From Sphingobacteriaceae bacterium GW460-11-11-14-LB5 (lineage in GTDB: Bacteria; Bacteroidota; Bacteroidia; Sphingobacteriales; Sphingobacteriaceae): DNA of 64,000 bases. The notes beneath the pieces were generated by a model, which saw only the letters and a program-made list of their open reading frames with translations, searched no databases and was not told the origin of the DNA. Each line of letters opens with the position of its first letter. The first letter of the stretch is position 1. Shown here piece after piece: positions 55,126 through 64,000 of the stretch. Position numbers and translations under genes: made by a program. Location of the stretch: assembly GCA_002151545.1 (NCBI GenBank), contig CP021237.1, positions 930,001-994,000 on the forward strand, written 5' to 3'.

Positions 55126-55146
55126 AGAATAAAGCTAACAACACAT

Positions 55147-57237
55147 ATGCAAAGTTTCAGAACAGAACTCGAAAATCCGATTGTCGAGCAGGACATTATC
55201 GATTTGGAGAATAAAATTAAAGCTTTTAGAGATGGAACCATCCACGACGAAAAGTTTAGAAGCCTCCGCTTAGCACGCGGTGTTTACGGTCAAAGACAGC
55301 CTGGAGTACAAATGGTGCGTATTAAACTGCCTTTTGGTAAGGTAACTTTTAAGCAGTTGTTACGTATTGCCGATATTGCTGATGAGTATGGAAGTGGAAA
55401 TTTACACTTAACTACCCGTCAGGATATTCAGATTCACTATGTAAGTTTAGATCGCACACCAGAACTTTGGGCTAAATTAGAGCAGGATGATATTACGCTT
55501 CGCGAGGCTTGTGGAAATACGGTACGTAATGTAACCGCTTCTCCAAATGCTGGAATTGATGCAGAAGAACCTTTTGATGTTTCGCCATATGCGCAGGCCG
55601 TATTTGCTTACTTTTTGCGTAACCCAATCTGTCAGGAAATGGGTAGAAAGATTAAAATTTCATTCTCTTCGAGTGATAGAGATACCGCGTTTAGCTATAT
55701 TCACGATTTAGGTTTTATTCCTAAAATTAACGAAAATGGCGAACGTGGATTTAAAGTTTTATTTGCAGGTGGTTTAGGTGCGCAGCCGTTTTTAGCCAAT
55801 GCGGTACATGAGTTTTTACCTGAAGACCAGTTAATTCCATTTACTGAATCGGTTCTTCGTGTATTCGACCGTTATGGCGAACGCACCAACCGTAACAAAG
55901 CGCGTTTAAAATATTTAGTTCAAAAATTAGGTTTAGAAGAAGTTTTACGTTTGGTTGCTGAAGAGCGCATTGCCAACAAAGTAAAAACCTTTAAAATCGA
56001 TATTAATACGGTACCTCAGCCACTCTTGCCTTTAGAACAGGAGTACCCTGCGGTAGAAATATTAAACGAAGCTCATTACAAACACTGGTTAGCGACCAAT
56101 GTAATTGAGCAGAAACAAGCCGGATTTTATGGCGTTTATGTAAAAGTTCAGGTAGGCGATATTAAAACTGATAAGGCGCGTGCTTTTGTTGATGCCATCA
56201 GACTTTATGTGGCTGATGAAATCAGGATTACGCAAAACCAGGGCTTATTATTAAAGTTTGTACGTAAGGAAGCATTGCCTTCATTATATTCAGCTTTAAA
56301 TAAAATTGGTTTTACTACAGCAGGCTTTGATAGTTTAGCTGATATTACCACTTGCCCTGGTACCGATACCTGTAATTTGGGTATTTCCAATTCAATGACC
56401 CTGGCTGAGGTTTTAGAAGAGGTGATTTATACGGATTTCCCTGAGTTTATTTACGAGAAAAACATCAAGATCAAAATCAGCGGATGTATGAACTCTTGCG
56501 GTCAGCATGGTTTAGCTGAAATTGGTTTCCACGGAAGTTCGGTAAAAGCTGAAGGAAAAGTTGTTCCGGCAGTTCAGGTGATGTTGGGTGGTGGTACAGT
56601 AGGTAATGGTGTGGGTAGAGTAGCAGAACGTGTAATTAAAGTGCCTTCAAAAAGAGCAACCAGTGTTTTACATTTCATTTTAAATGATTTTAAAGCCAAT
56701 AACCTGGAAGAGGAGAACTTTCACCAATATTATGATAGAAAAGGTAAAGACCATTTTTATCAGTTGTTAAAGCCACTGGCCGATTTAACCAATCTTAAAA
56801 CAGAAGAATTTGTAGATTGGGGACACGTAGAAGAGTTTGTAACTGCAATTGGTGTAGGCGAGTGTGCCGGTGTGGTAATTGACTTAGTCGCTACCTTATT
56901 GTTAGAGGCCGATGAAAAATTCGATTGGGCGAAACAAAACCTTGAGAAAGCTGCTTATGCCGATGCCATTTATCATACTTACAGCACTTTTGTGAGCGCT
57001 GCCAAATCGTTATTGTTAGATAAAGGTGTAAATAGCAGCACACAGGTTGGTGTGATTCGCGAATTTGATAACCATTATGTAGAAACCGGAGAATTTAATT
57101 TATCGACCAATTTCTCTGACCTGGTTTTACAGATTAACAAAAACGAACCAACAGCCGAGTTTGCTCAGAAATATTTTGAAGAAGCAAAACAATTTTTAAA
57201 TCAGATTAAGGAGAAAAGGGCCGTATTAGCGAAATGA
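55147..57237 (+). CDS. Ferredoxin-type sulfite reductase with C-terminal HEPN-like domain
   Basis: This 696-residue sirohaem/4Fe-4S enzyme reduces sulfite to sulfide (nitrite reductases share the fold). The cluster and sirohaem ligands are C403, C409 (CPGTDTCNLG) and C447, C451 (GCMNSCGQHG), spaced C-x5-C and C-x3-C. Two ferredoxin-like halves occupy about 1-530. Residues about 540-690 form an extra helical domain (GVGECAGVVIDLVATLL, YADAIYHTYSTFVSAAKSLL) like the HEPN domain often found in Bacteroidota homologues. Neighbouring CysH/D/N genes support sulfite as the substrate. Confidence 0.9.
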   Translation: MQSFRTELENPIVEQDIIDLENKIKAFRDGTIHDEKFRSLRLARGVYGQRQPGVQMVRIKLPFGKVTFKQLLRIADIADEYGSGNLHLTTRQDIQIHYVSLDRTPELWAKLEQDDITLREACGNTVRNVTASPNAGIDAEEPFDVSPYAQAVFAYFLRNPICQEMGRKIKISFSSSDRDTAFSYIHDLGFIPKINENGERGFKVLFAGGLGAQPFLANAVHEFLPEDQLIPFTESVLRVFDRYGERTNRNKARLKYLVQKLGLEEVLRLVAEERIANKVKTFKIDINTVPQPLLPLEQEYPAVEILNEAHYKHWLATNVIEQKQAGFYGVYVKVQVGDIKTDKARAFVDAIRLYVADEIRITQNQGLLLKFVRKEALPSLYSALNKIGFTTAGFDSLADITTCPGTDTCNLGISNSMTLAEVLEEVIYTDFPEFIYEKNIKIKISGCMNSCGQHGLAEIGFHGSSVKAEGKVVPAVQVMLGGGTVGNGVGRVAERVIKVPSKRATSVLHFILNDFKANNLEEENFHQYYDRKGKDHFYQLLKPLADLTNLKTEEFVDWGHVEEFVTAIGVGECAGVVIDLVATLLLEADEKFDWAKQNLEKAAYADAIYHTYSTFVSAAKSLLLDKGVNSSTQVGVIREFDNHYVETGEFNLSTNFSDLVLQINKNEPTAEFAQKYFEEAKQFLNQIKEKRAVLAK

Positions 57238-57341
57238 GATTTGATACAATAGATAGGAGATTGGAGAACTGCAGACGCTAAATGCCATGCGCCAAACAAC
57301 TCTTCATCTAGTCATTCAAAATTCAACAATTAAAAAGAAAC

Positions 57342-58112
57342 ATGGTTAATCAAAATAAAGAATCAAAAATAACCCTTTTAGGCGCTGGTCCTGGAGATCC
57401 TGATTTATTGACACTAAAAGGCGTAAAAGCATTGCAAACTGCTGATGTGGTTTTGTATGATGCCTTAACCAACGAAGCTTTATTAGAGCATGCTCCGGCA
57501 GAAGCCATTAAAGTTTATGTAGGGAAACGTTCAGGTGAGCATTCTTATCCTCAGGATACCATCAATAAATTAATGATTGATTATGCCTTAAACTACGGTC
57601 ACGTGGTGCGTTTAAAAGGTGGCGACCCATTTGTTTTTGGCAGAGGTTACGAAGAGTTAGATTATGCGGCATCGTATAGTATTCCGGTAAGTGTAATCCC
57701 GGGTATTTCGAGTTCTATCGGTGTACCAGGCTTGCAGCAGATTCCGGTTACACACCGTGGCATGAGCGAAAGTTTTTGGGTAATTACCGGAACAACCACT
57801 TCCGGAGAAGTTTCGGCTGATATTTACCAGGCCGCACATTCTAATGCCACTGTTGTGGTACTGATGGGACTTAAAAAGTTGCCAAAAATTGTAGAGATTT
57901 TTAAAGCCGCAGGCAAACATCATTTACCAACTGCAGTGGTTCAGAACGGATCGGCAGAAGATGAAAGATTAGTAGTTGGTGTGGTTGAAACTATAGAAGG
58001 CTTAGTGCAACAAGAAAATATTAAAGCACCCGCTTTATTAATTTTTGGAGAAGTTGTATCATTACATCCATCATTTAAGAAATTAATTAAACAATATGCA
58101 AGTATTGCCTAA
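57342..58112 (+). CDS. cobA: Uroporphyrinogen-III C-methyltransferase (SUMT)
   Basis: This 256-residue SAM-dependent enzyme makes precorrin-2, the first step to sirohaem. The family motifs are GAGPGDPDLLTLKG (residues 14-27), VRLKGGDPFVFGRG and VIPGISSSIGVPG, then PVTHRG and VVLMGLKKL. Its product feeds the next gene, which overlaps its 3' end by 17 bp in another frame, so the two are translationally coupled. The sirohaem is needed by the sulfite reductase upstream. Confidence 0.95.
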   Translation: MVNQNKESKITLLGAGPGDPDLLTLKGVKALQTADVVLYDALTNEALLEHAPAEAIKVYVGKRSGEHSYPQDTINKLMIDYALNYGHVVRLKGGDPFVFGRGYEELDYAASYSIPVSVIPGISSSIGVPGLQQIPVTHRGMSESFWVITGTTTSGEVSADIYQAAHSNATVVVLMGLKKLPKIVEIFKAAGKHHLPTAVVQNGSAEDERLVVGVVETIEGLVQQENIKAPALLIFGEVVSLHPSFKKLIKQYASIA

Positions 58113-59607
58113 CCAACCTAATAATGCAGAATCTTTTTCGGAAGAAGAAAAAGGTAACCAGCTCTTTCCGGTTTTTGTAAAGCTGAACAAGCTGCGTACA
58201 TTATTAATTGGTGCAGGAAATATTGGGCTGGAGAAGTTAACAGCGATTGTAAATAACAGTCAGCAGGCAACCATCACCATTGTTGCAGAATTAATATCGC
58301 CAGAAGTTTATGCCCTTATCGCCAATTATCCGCTGATAAAGGTGAAGCAAAAAAGTTTCGACGTAGATGATCTGAACGATATTGATATCGTTTTTGCGGC
58401 AACCAATAACAATATTTTAAATGAAGAGATCAGAAAGGTGACGCACGAGCGTGGCCTGTTGATCAATGTGGCAGATAAGCCAGAACTGTGCGATTTCTAT
58501 TTGGGATCAATCGTTCAAAAAGGCGATTTAAAAATTGCCATTTCCACAAATGGAAAATCACCAACCATAGCCAAACGTTTAAAGCAGATTTTAAATGAAG
58601 GTTTGCCAGCTGAGCTTGATGAAACACTGCAGAATATGAGTGCTTTGCGTCAAACTTTAAATGGCGATTTTTCGGCAAAGGTTAAAAAACTCAATAAGGT
58701 TACCCAAAGTTTAATTAACCCTAAAAAAAGTTTTGCCGAACGGAACATTAAATGGTTAATCTGGGTGGCATCCGTTCTACTCATTGGTGCTATCGGCTTT
58801 TCTTTGTGGAATACGGAACCAGAATTTCAAGCATTTTTAATTAATATCGATCCATTATTCTATTGGTTTTTAGGTGCTGGATTTGTATTTGCCTTAATTG
58901 ATGGCGCAATTGGAATGTCGTACGGTGTTACCACAGCATCTTTTTCGTTAGCGATGGGTTTACCACCGGCATCGGCAAGTATGGCCATTCACATTTCTGA
59001 AGTAATGAGTAATGGTATTGCAGGCTGGATGCACTACCGTATGGGTAACGTAAACTGGAAACTATTCAAAATTTTAATTATCCCTGCCATTATCGGGGCA
59101 GTTTTAGGGGCTTATATTCTGTCGTCATTAGAACATTACAGTGCTTACGTTAAACCGGTTGTTGCTGTTTATACCTTAGTTTTAGGGGCAATTATTTTAA
59201 TGAAAGCCTTTAATATTAAAAGAAAAAAAGCACAGGATAAAATTAAGAAAATTGGCTTGTTAGGCTTTGTAGGCGGTTTTATCGATGCGGCCTTTGGTGG
59301 TGGCTGGGGTTCAATCGTATTGTCGAGTTTAATTGCAGGCGGCAGGCACCCATTATTTTCATTGGGTACGGTAAAAATAAGCCGCTTTTTTATTGCCACG
59401 CTGAGTTCGCTTACCTTTTTTACCATGTTAGGTGGCAAACACTGGGAAGCTGTTTTGGGCTTGATTATTGGTAGCGCAATTGCATCGCCAATCGCCGCAA
59501 AAGTATCGAACAAAATTTCGGCAAAAACGATTATGGTTGCTGTAGGGATTATTGTGATGATTGTAAGCTTGCGCAGTGTGATTATGTTTATTTTAAAATT
59601 AATTTAG
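58096..59607 (+). CDS. Sirohaem synthase (precorrin-2 dehydrogenase/ferrochelatase) fused to a TauE/SafE-type permease
   Basis: This is a 503-residue fusion. Residues about 20-205 are a Met8/CysG N-terminal-type protein with the NAD motif GAGNIG (39-44), the D-I-V-F-A-A-T-N block and STNGKSP (150-156); it oxidises precorrin-2 and inserts iron. From residue 219 on there are about eight membrane helices of the TauE/SafE (sulfite/sulfonate exporter) family, with ALIDGAIGMSYGV and FIDAAFGGGWGSI as the two family half-repeats. The permease part may carry sulfate or sulfite across the inner membrane. Such a joining of cofactor synthesis and anion transport in one chain is unusual outside this phylum. 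Confidence 0.9.
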   Translation: MQVLPNQPNNAESFSEEEKGNQLFPVFVKLNKLRTLLIGAGNIGLEKLTAIVNNSQQATITIVAELISPEVYALIANYPLIKVKQKSFDVDDLNDIDIVFAATNNNILNEEIRKVTHERGLLINVADKPELCDFYLGSIVQKGDLKIAISTNGKSPTIAKRLKQILNEGLPAELDETLQNMSALRQTLNGDFSAKVKKLNKVTQSLINPKKSFAERNIKWLIWVASVLLIGAIGFSLWNTEPEFQAFLINIDPLFYWFLGAGFVFALIDGAIGMSYGVTTASFSLAMGLPPASASMAIHISEVMSNGIAGWMHYRMGNVNWKLFKILIIPAIIGAVLGAYILSSLEHYSAYVKPVVAVYTLVLGAIILMKAFNIKRKKAQDKIKKIGLLGFVGGFIDAAFGGGWGSIVLSSLIAGGRHPLFSLGTVKISRFFIATLSSLTFFTMLGGKHWEAVLGLIIGSAIASPIAAKVSNKISAKTIMVAVGIIVMIVSLRSVIMFILKLI

Positions 59608-59609
59608 TG

Positions 59610-60308
59610 ATGGAGAACCTAGAGGAGATCAAAGCAGAACTGGCAGGTTTAAGTACAATTGATAAACTGAAATTTTTGGCAGCTAAATATGCCGACCGTA
59701 TTATATTTTCGACCAGTTTTGGTTGGGAAGATCAGGCGATTACACATTTAATTTTTGCCAATAATATTCCGATTAAGGTTTTTACTTTAGAAACCGGACG
59801 TTTGTTCCCGGAAACGTATTACGTTTGGAACCGAACCTTAGAAATTTATAATAAACCCATTTATGCCTATTATCCGCAAAACGAGCTGTTGCAGGATATG
59901 GTAAATACAAAAGGCCCGAGTAGTTTTTACGAATCGGTAGAAAACAGAAAAGAATGCTGTTATATCCGTAAAATCGAACCTTTAAAAAGAGCATTAAAAG
60001 GTAATGAAATCTGGGTAACCGGAATCAGGGCCGATCAAAGTGCCAATCGTGAAGATATGCACGATTTAGAATGGGACGAAGGAAACCAACTGGTTAAATT
60101 TCATCCTATCTTCGATTGGACTTTAGATGATGTGAAAGCCTACATTAAAGAAAACAACATTGTTTACAATACCCTGCATGATAAAGGTTTCCCTAGTATC
60201 GGTTGTGCCCCATGTACCAGAGCAGTACAGCCAGGCGAAGATTTTAGGGCCGGAAGATGGTGGTGGGAAGACCAGAGTAAAAAAGAATGCGGTTTGCACG
60301 CTACTTAA
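59610..60308 (+). CDS. cysH: Adenylylsulfate (APS) reductase, 4Fe-4S type
   Basis: I chose the ATG at 59610 (MENLEEIKAE) over the GTG at 59607 that overlaps the previous stop; the product is 232 residues. It reduces activated sulfate to sulfite. FSTSFGWEDQAI is the nucleotide-binding start. C116-C117 (ECCYIRK) and C199/C202 (GCAPC) are the 4Fe-4S ligands diagnostic of APS rather than PAPS reductases, and KKECGLH carries the catalytic cysteine. This fits the absence of an APS kinase (CysC) gene in the window. Confidence 0.93.
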   Translation: MENLEEIKAELAGLSTIDKLKFLAAKYADRIIFSTSFGWEDQAITHLIFANNIPIKVFTLETGRLFPETYYVWNRTLEIYNKPIYAYYPQNELLQDMVNTKGPSSFYESVENRKECCYIRKIEPLKRALKGNEIWVTGIRADQSANREDMHDLEWDEGNQLVKFHPIFDWTLDDVKAYIKENNIVYNTLHDKGFPSIGCAPCTRAVQPGEDFRAGRWWWEDQSKKECGLHAT

Positions 60309-60501
60309 GGTATAAGGCGGAGGGCTAAAAGGTGGAAGGTTTATACTCCTTACTCGACGAAACGTTGGAATATTTCAACGTTCAAACCTTTCAACTTTAC
60401 AACAATTTTAACAACAACAACAACACAACAAATATAACAAGTTGAATAATGAAGCCATTTAGCATTTAATCATTCAACATTTAAACATTCCAACATTTGC
60501 A

Positions 60502-61407
60502 ATGAGTACATATAATTTCGATTATTTAGATGAACTAGAGGCCGAAGCCATTCACATTTTACGTGAAGTAGCGGGTCAGTTTGAAAAGCCAGCCTTATTA
60601 TTTTCGGGTGGAAAAGATTCAATTACTTTGGTTCGTTTGGCAGAAAAAGCTTTCCGTCCGGGGAAATTTCCTTTTCCTTTAGTCCATATTGATACAGGCC
60701 ATAATTTTGAAGAAACCATTACTTACCGCGATCAGATGGTAGAGCGGATTGGTGAAAAATTAATCATCGGATCTGTGCAGGAATCAATAGATCAGGGTAA
60801 AGTGGTAGAGCAAACTGGTAAAAATGCCAGTAGAAATGCTTTGCAGACGGTAACCTTACTCGATACCATCGCGAAATACCAGTTCGATGCCTGCATCGGT
60901 GGTGCACGCAGAGATGAGGAAAAAGCAAGGGCAAAAGAACGTATTTTCTCTGTTCGTGATGAATTTGGCCAATGGGATCCAAAACGTCAGCGTCCTGAAC
61001 TTTGGAACATTTACAACGGTAAAATCCACAAAGGAGAAAACATCCGAGTATTCCCGATCAGTAACTGGACAGAATTAGATGTTTGGAATTATATCCGCAG
61101 AGAGAAAATAGATTTGCCAAGTATTTATTTCTCACACGAACGCGATTGTATCACCAGAAACGGACAGTTGATGGCCGCTTCGCCATTTTTAAATATGGAT
61201 GATGAAGATGTGGTAGAACGCAAACAGGTTCGTTTCCGTACCGTGGGCGATATGTCTTGTACCGCTGCAGTAGAATCGGATGCCACTTTGATTGATGATA
61301 TTATTTCTGAAATCAGCGCTTCTAAAATTTCAGAGCGTGGTGCCCGTATGGATGATAAAGTTTCTGAAGCCGCAATGGAAGACAGAAAAAAAGGGGGATA
61401 TTTTTAG
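60502..61407 (+). CDS. cysD: Sulfate adenylyltransferase subunit 2
   Basis: This 301-residue PP-loop ATP pyrophosphatase makes APS from sulfate and ATP. It has SGGKDS at 35-40, then HIDTGHNFEET, GGARRDEEKARAKER and RGARMDDK near the end, all CysD signatures, and length is normal. A 193-bp gap with short AT-rich repeats separates it from cysH. It works with CysN encoded 120 bp on. Confidence 0.96.
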   Translation: MSTYNFDYLDELEAEAIHILREVAGQFEKPALLFSGGKDSITLVRLAEKAFRPGKFPFPLVHIDTGHNFEETITYRDQMVERIGEKLIIGSVQESIDQGKVVEQTGKNASRNALQTVTLLDTIAKYQFDACIGGARRDEEKARAKERIFSVRDEFGQWDPKRQRPELWNIYNGKIHKGENIRVFPISNWTELDVWNYIRREKIDLPSIYFSHERDCITRNGQLMAASPFLNMDDEDVVERKQVRFRTVGDMSCTAAVESDATLIDDIISEISASKISERGARMDDKVSEAAMEDRKKGGYF

Positions 61408-61527
61408 TCCAGAGTCCTAAGTCAATAGTCTTTAGTCTGTGGCTCATCATTTAGGCCATCAACTAAAAAACTATTAACCATCAACCAAAACATTAAAATA
61501 TTTCAACATTAAAACATTTCAACAATC

Positions 61528-62778
61528 GTGAACATATTAAAATTTTTCACAGCAGGCAGTGTAGATGATGGTAAAAGTACCTTAATCGGCCGTTTGTTAT
61601 ACGATACAGATTCTATTTTGGCCGATCAGTTAGAAGCTTTACAGAGCTCTAACCGCAAAAATGATGACGGCACAATAGATTTAGCCATTTTAACCGATGG
61701 TTTAAGGGCAGAGCGCGAGCAGGGCATTACCATTGATGTAGCCTATAAGTACTTTCAGACCGAAAAACGCAAATTTATTATTGCCGATACTCCTGGTCAT
61801 ATTCAATATACAAGAAACATGGTTACAGGCGCTTCTACAGCCAACCTCGCCATTATCTTAATCGATGCCCGTAACGGCGTGGTAGAACAAACCATCCGTC
61901 ACTCCTATATTGTTTCCCTATTGGGTATTAAACATGTAGTGGTTTGTATCAACAAAATGGATATGGTTGATTATAGCGAGACCGTTTATAGCGCAATTAT
62001 AGAAAAGTACAAGGTTTTGGCACAGCAGTTAAAGCTGGCTGATGTAACCTACATTCCGGTTAGTGCCTTAAAAGGCGATAACATCGTGCAAAATTCAGGT
62101 AATATGGATTGGTATGAAGGAGAGAGTTTGTTACACTTCTTAGAAAAAGTTGATACCGATAACTTAGATAAATCGCAATTGGCCCGTATGCCTGTACAGT
62201 GGGTGGTGCGTCCGCAAACTGAAGAATTACACGATTACCGCGGTTATGCAGGTAGGGTATTAAGCGGAACCTTTAACTTAAATGACAAGGTTACGGTATT
62301 GCCTAGTGGTGCGAGCTCTACAGTGGAGAAGATTGAATTTTTTGATCAAACCCCAGATGCCGCTCATGCTGGCCAATCGGTAATTATCCACCTAAAAGAT
62401 GATGTAGACATTAGCCGTGGCGATACCATTGTAAATGCTTCGGCTTTACCACAGGAATCGAAGCTGATTGAAGCAGATCTTTGCTGGATGGATGGCCGTG
62501 CATTAGATACCTCTATCATGTACAATATTCAGCATAACAGTAAAATTACCCGCTGTAAAATCAGTGAAATTTTGCATAAGGTTGATATCAATACCCTTGA
62601 AAAACATGCTGCTGATGAATTTAAATTGAATGATATTGGTCGTGTGATTATTAAAACTGCTGATGCTTTGGCCTTCGATTTATATGATGATAACCGGGCA
62701 AATGGTTCAGCCATTTTGGTAGATACGCGTACGAACTTAACCGTTGGTGCTTTAATGTTCAGGGCAGCAGTAGAGTAG
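61528..62778 (+). CDS. cysN: Sulfate adenylyltransferase subunit 1 (GTPase)
   Basis: This 416-residue EF-Tu-like GTPase drives APS formation by CysD. It starts at GTG (61528). G1 is GSVDDGKST (residues 10-18), G3 DTPGHIQYTRN and G4 INKMDMVD. It stops at the end of domain 3 and carries no fused APS kinase, unlike CysNC proteins. Without CysC the pathway goes through APS directly, which agrees with the 4Fe-4S CysH. Confidence 0.96.
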   Translation: MNILKFFTAGSVDDGKSTLIGRLLYDTDSILADQLEALQSSNRKNDDGTIDLAILTDGLRAEREQGITIDVAYKYFQTEKRKFIIADTPGHIQYTRNMVTGASTANLAIILIDARNGVVEQTIRHSYIVSLLGIKHVVVCINKMDMVDYSETVYSAIIEKYKVLAQQLKLADVTYIPVSALKGDNIVQNSGNMDWYEGESLLHFLEKVDTDNLDKSQLARMPVQWVVRPQTEELHDYRGYAGRVLSGTFNLNDKVTVLPSGASSTVEKIEFFDQTPDAAHAGQSVIIHLKDDVDISRGDTIVNASALPQESKLIEADLCWMDGRALDTSIMYNIQHNSKITRCKISEILHKVDINTLEKHAADEFKLNDIGRVIIKTADALAFDLYDDNRANGSAILVDTRTNLTVGALMFRAAVE

Positions 62779-63067
62779 AAAAGTAGGGAATGTAAAATGG
62801 AAGATGTGGGATGGAAAATGATCAATAACCAATTTTCAATCCTCAATGGCTGTAGCTTTATCGCATATCGCTAAAATCTTGATATTTTTAATTCCTTAAT
62901 GCTAGAAGAACGGATGATATAAGCGGTGAGATGGAAATGATGAATATTTTATTTCAACTCATTGATCCTAAATCCTATGTGTGATGGAAGATATAATCCA
63001 GTAGAACCACAACCAAATATAATAATGAAGACTTTAGGTTTTTAATCTAAAGGGAAAGCAATTTCAG
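62779..63067. other. Gap between cysN and bestrophin gene
   Basis: About 290 bp before the terminator at 63068 hold only AT-rich, purine-rich sequence with no gene or clear regulatory motif that I can support. Confidence 0.5.
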
Positions 63068-63095
63068 CGGGGCACCATCAGGCAGCCCCGTTTTT
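63068..63095 (+). terminator. Rho-independent terminator of the sulfur operon
   Basis: CGGGGC (63068-63073) pairs with GCCCCG (63085-63090) around an 11-base loop, followed by TTTTT. Confidence 0.85.
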
Positions 63096-63194
63096 CGTTT
63101 ACACGCTTTTTAAATATTTTAAATTTAAGCCCTTTAATTTTTTTTATATCTTAGTTTAAATCCCTCAGATAATTTTCCGAATAAACCTAAAACT

Positions 63195-64000
63195 ATGCAC
63201 GCTGGAAAGAAATACACCTTTTTCGAATTTATTGTATGGACCCGACGAGATATTTATCGTTTAACCATTCTCGCCATTATTCCAACTGTTCTTTATCATT
63301 TCTGTAAGTTCACATTTCTTTCCATTTCCTGGGTCCCGGTGGCACTTTTAGGTACTGCTGTTTCCTTTATCATAAGTTTTAAAATAATGCCAGTTACGCA
63401 CGTCTTTGGGAAGCCAGGCAGATTTATGGTGGAATTATCAATGCGAGTCGTGCTTTTGGGGTCATGGTACGCGATTACCTGGCCAATCAGGATAAAAAGG
63501 CAGACATTCAGGTTATTTTTTACCGCCATTTCGCCTGGTTAACCGCCCTTCGGTTTCAGTTAAGAGAGCCGAGGGCCTGGGAAAACTCGAACGATCCCCG
63601 TAATATAGAATATGCCAGACTATATCATGTTTCCGAAAAAACGGAGAAGTTAGAAGATATCTTATCGAAATATCTTTCAACAGATGAGTTGAAATACATT
63701 TTAACCAAGAAAAATAAATCTACTCAGTTAATGGCTTTACAATCTCGCCATATCAATAAATTGGCTGCTGCAGGGAACTTATCCGACTTGCAACTACAAT
63801 CTTTGCAAAGTTCGGTTACCAGTTTTTACGATAACCAGGGCAAAGCCGAAAGAATTAAAAATTTCCCTTACCCACGCCACTTTTCATCAATAGCAACCAT
63901 TATGTTAAACTTATTTGTGTTTTTAGTGCCATATGGCTTATTAAACGAGTTTAACAAACTGGGGAATGGTACTTTGATTGAGGGTTATTCTATTTGGTTA
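63195..64000 (+). pseudogene. Bestrophin-family channel, frameshifted and cut by window end
   Basis: The first frame (from ATG 63195) encodes a bestrophin N-terminus (MHAGKKYTFFEFIVWTRRDI, then WVPVALLGTAVSFIISFK). At an A4 run (63381-63384) the family sequence continues in another frame: from 63383 NNASYARLWEARQIYGGIIN, then RHFAWLTALRFQLREPRAWE and on without a stop to 64000. The expected F-K-N-N-A-S-Y needs one more A. Unshifted, the frame ends at 63542 after 115 residues. Bestrophin-like proteins form pentameric anion channels. This is either a true frameshift or a sequencing error. Confidence 0.88.

Noticed and set aside
54990..55146. SAM riboswitch upstream of the sulfur genes
   Set aside because: The conserved S-box core (AGAG with GAGGGA) could not be found; only a generic terminator hairpin is visible.

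Overview
The window looks like chromosomal DNA of a soil or aquatic Bacteroidota bacterium, most likely Sphingobacteriaceae and Pedobacter-like. This rests on the many SusC/SusD pairs, lipoprotein signals ending in SCKK, Bacteroidota-type -7 promoter boxes (TAnnTTTG), M60-like peptidases, and a sulfite reductase with a HEPN-like tail. It is a judgement from protein families, not a database match. No tRNA, rRNA, CRISPR array, phage or transposase gene was seen.

Layout. (1) 1-4885: the end of one SusD gene and a complete SusC/SusD pair, closed by a strong terminator. (2) 5907-24990: eleven co-directional, tightly spaced genes forming a glycan/glycoprotein uptake locus. It has two SusC-SusD-FAS1 modules, two further surface lipoproteins, two proteins with an alkaline-phosphatase-like fold joined to a LamG domain, and an M60-like metallopeptidase with a discoidin-type C-terminal domain. 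(3) 25023-33233: an AT-rich peptide-secretion cluster. It has a VKOR-thioredoxin disulfide enzyme, a double-glycine-leader precursor with a Thr/Pro-rich segment and four core cysteines, a glycosyltransferase-like protein, a reduced LanC-like protein, a C39 peptidase ABC exporter and an HlyD adaptor. It is the best candidate for an undescribed system: a possibly glycosylated, disulfide-bonded secreted peptide. (4) 33509-39853: GH2 beta-galactosidase, GH27 alpha-galactosidase, a second M60-like peptidase and a small beta-rich protein. Near-identical palindromes (core CAAACGTTTGCG) lie upstream of regions 2 and 4, so the two are probably one regulon acting on galactose-bearing O-glycoproteins.

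(5) 39988-42131: small lipoprotein, NmrA-type oxidoreductase, M23 peptidase. (6) 42481-52451: a hydroxamate siderophore locus. A minus-strand operon (PLP decarboxylase, NIS synthetase-acyltransferase fusion, amine N-monooxygenase, second NIS synthetase) diverges from a TonB-dependent receptor. (7) 52589-54471: membrane metallophosphoesterase and an Rrf2 regulator. (8) 55147-62778: assimilatory sulfate reduction and sirohaem synthesis (sulfite reductase, SUMT, a sirohaem synthase-TauE permease fusion, CysH, CysD, CysN). (9) 63195-64000: a bestrophin-family gene broken by an apparent one-base deletion and cut by the window edge.

Several intergenic regions (42190-42455, 44320-44398, 52468-52551, 54540-54893) are mosaics of palindromic repeats. 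All calls come from reading the sequence; domain names given as DUF numbers are from memory and tentative.
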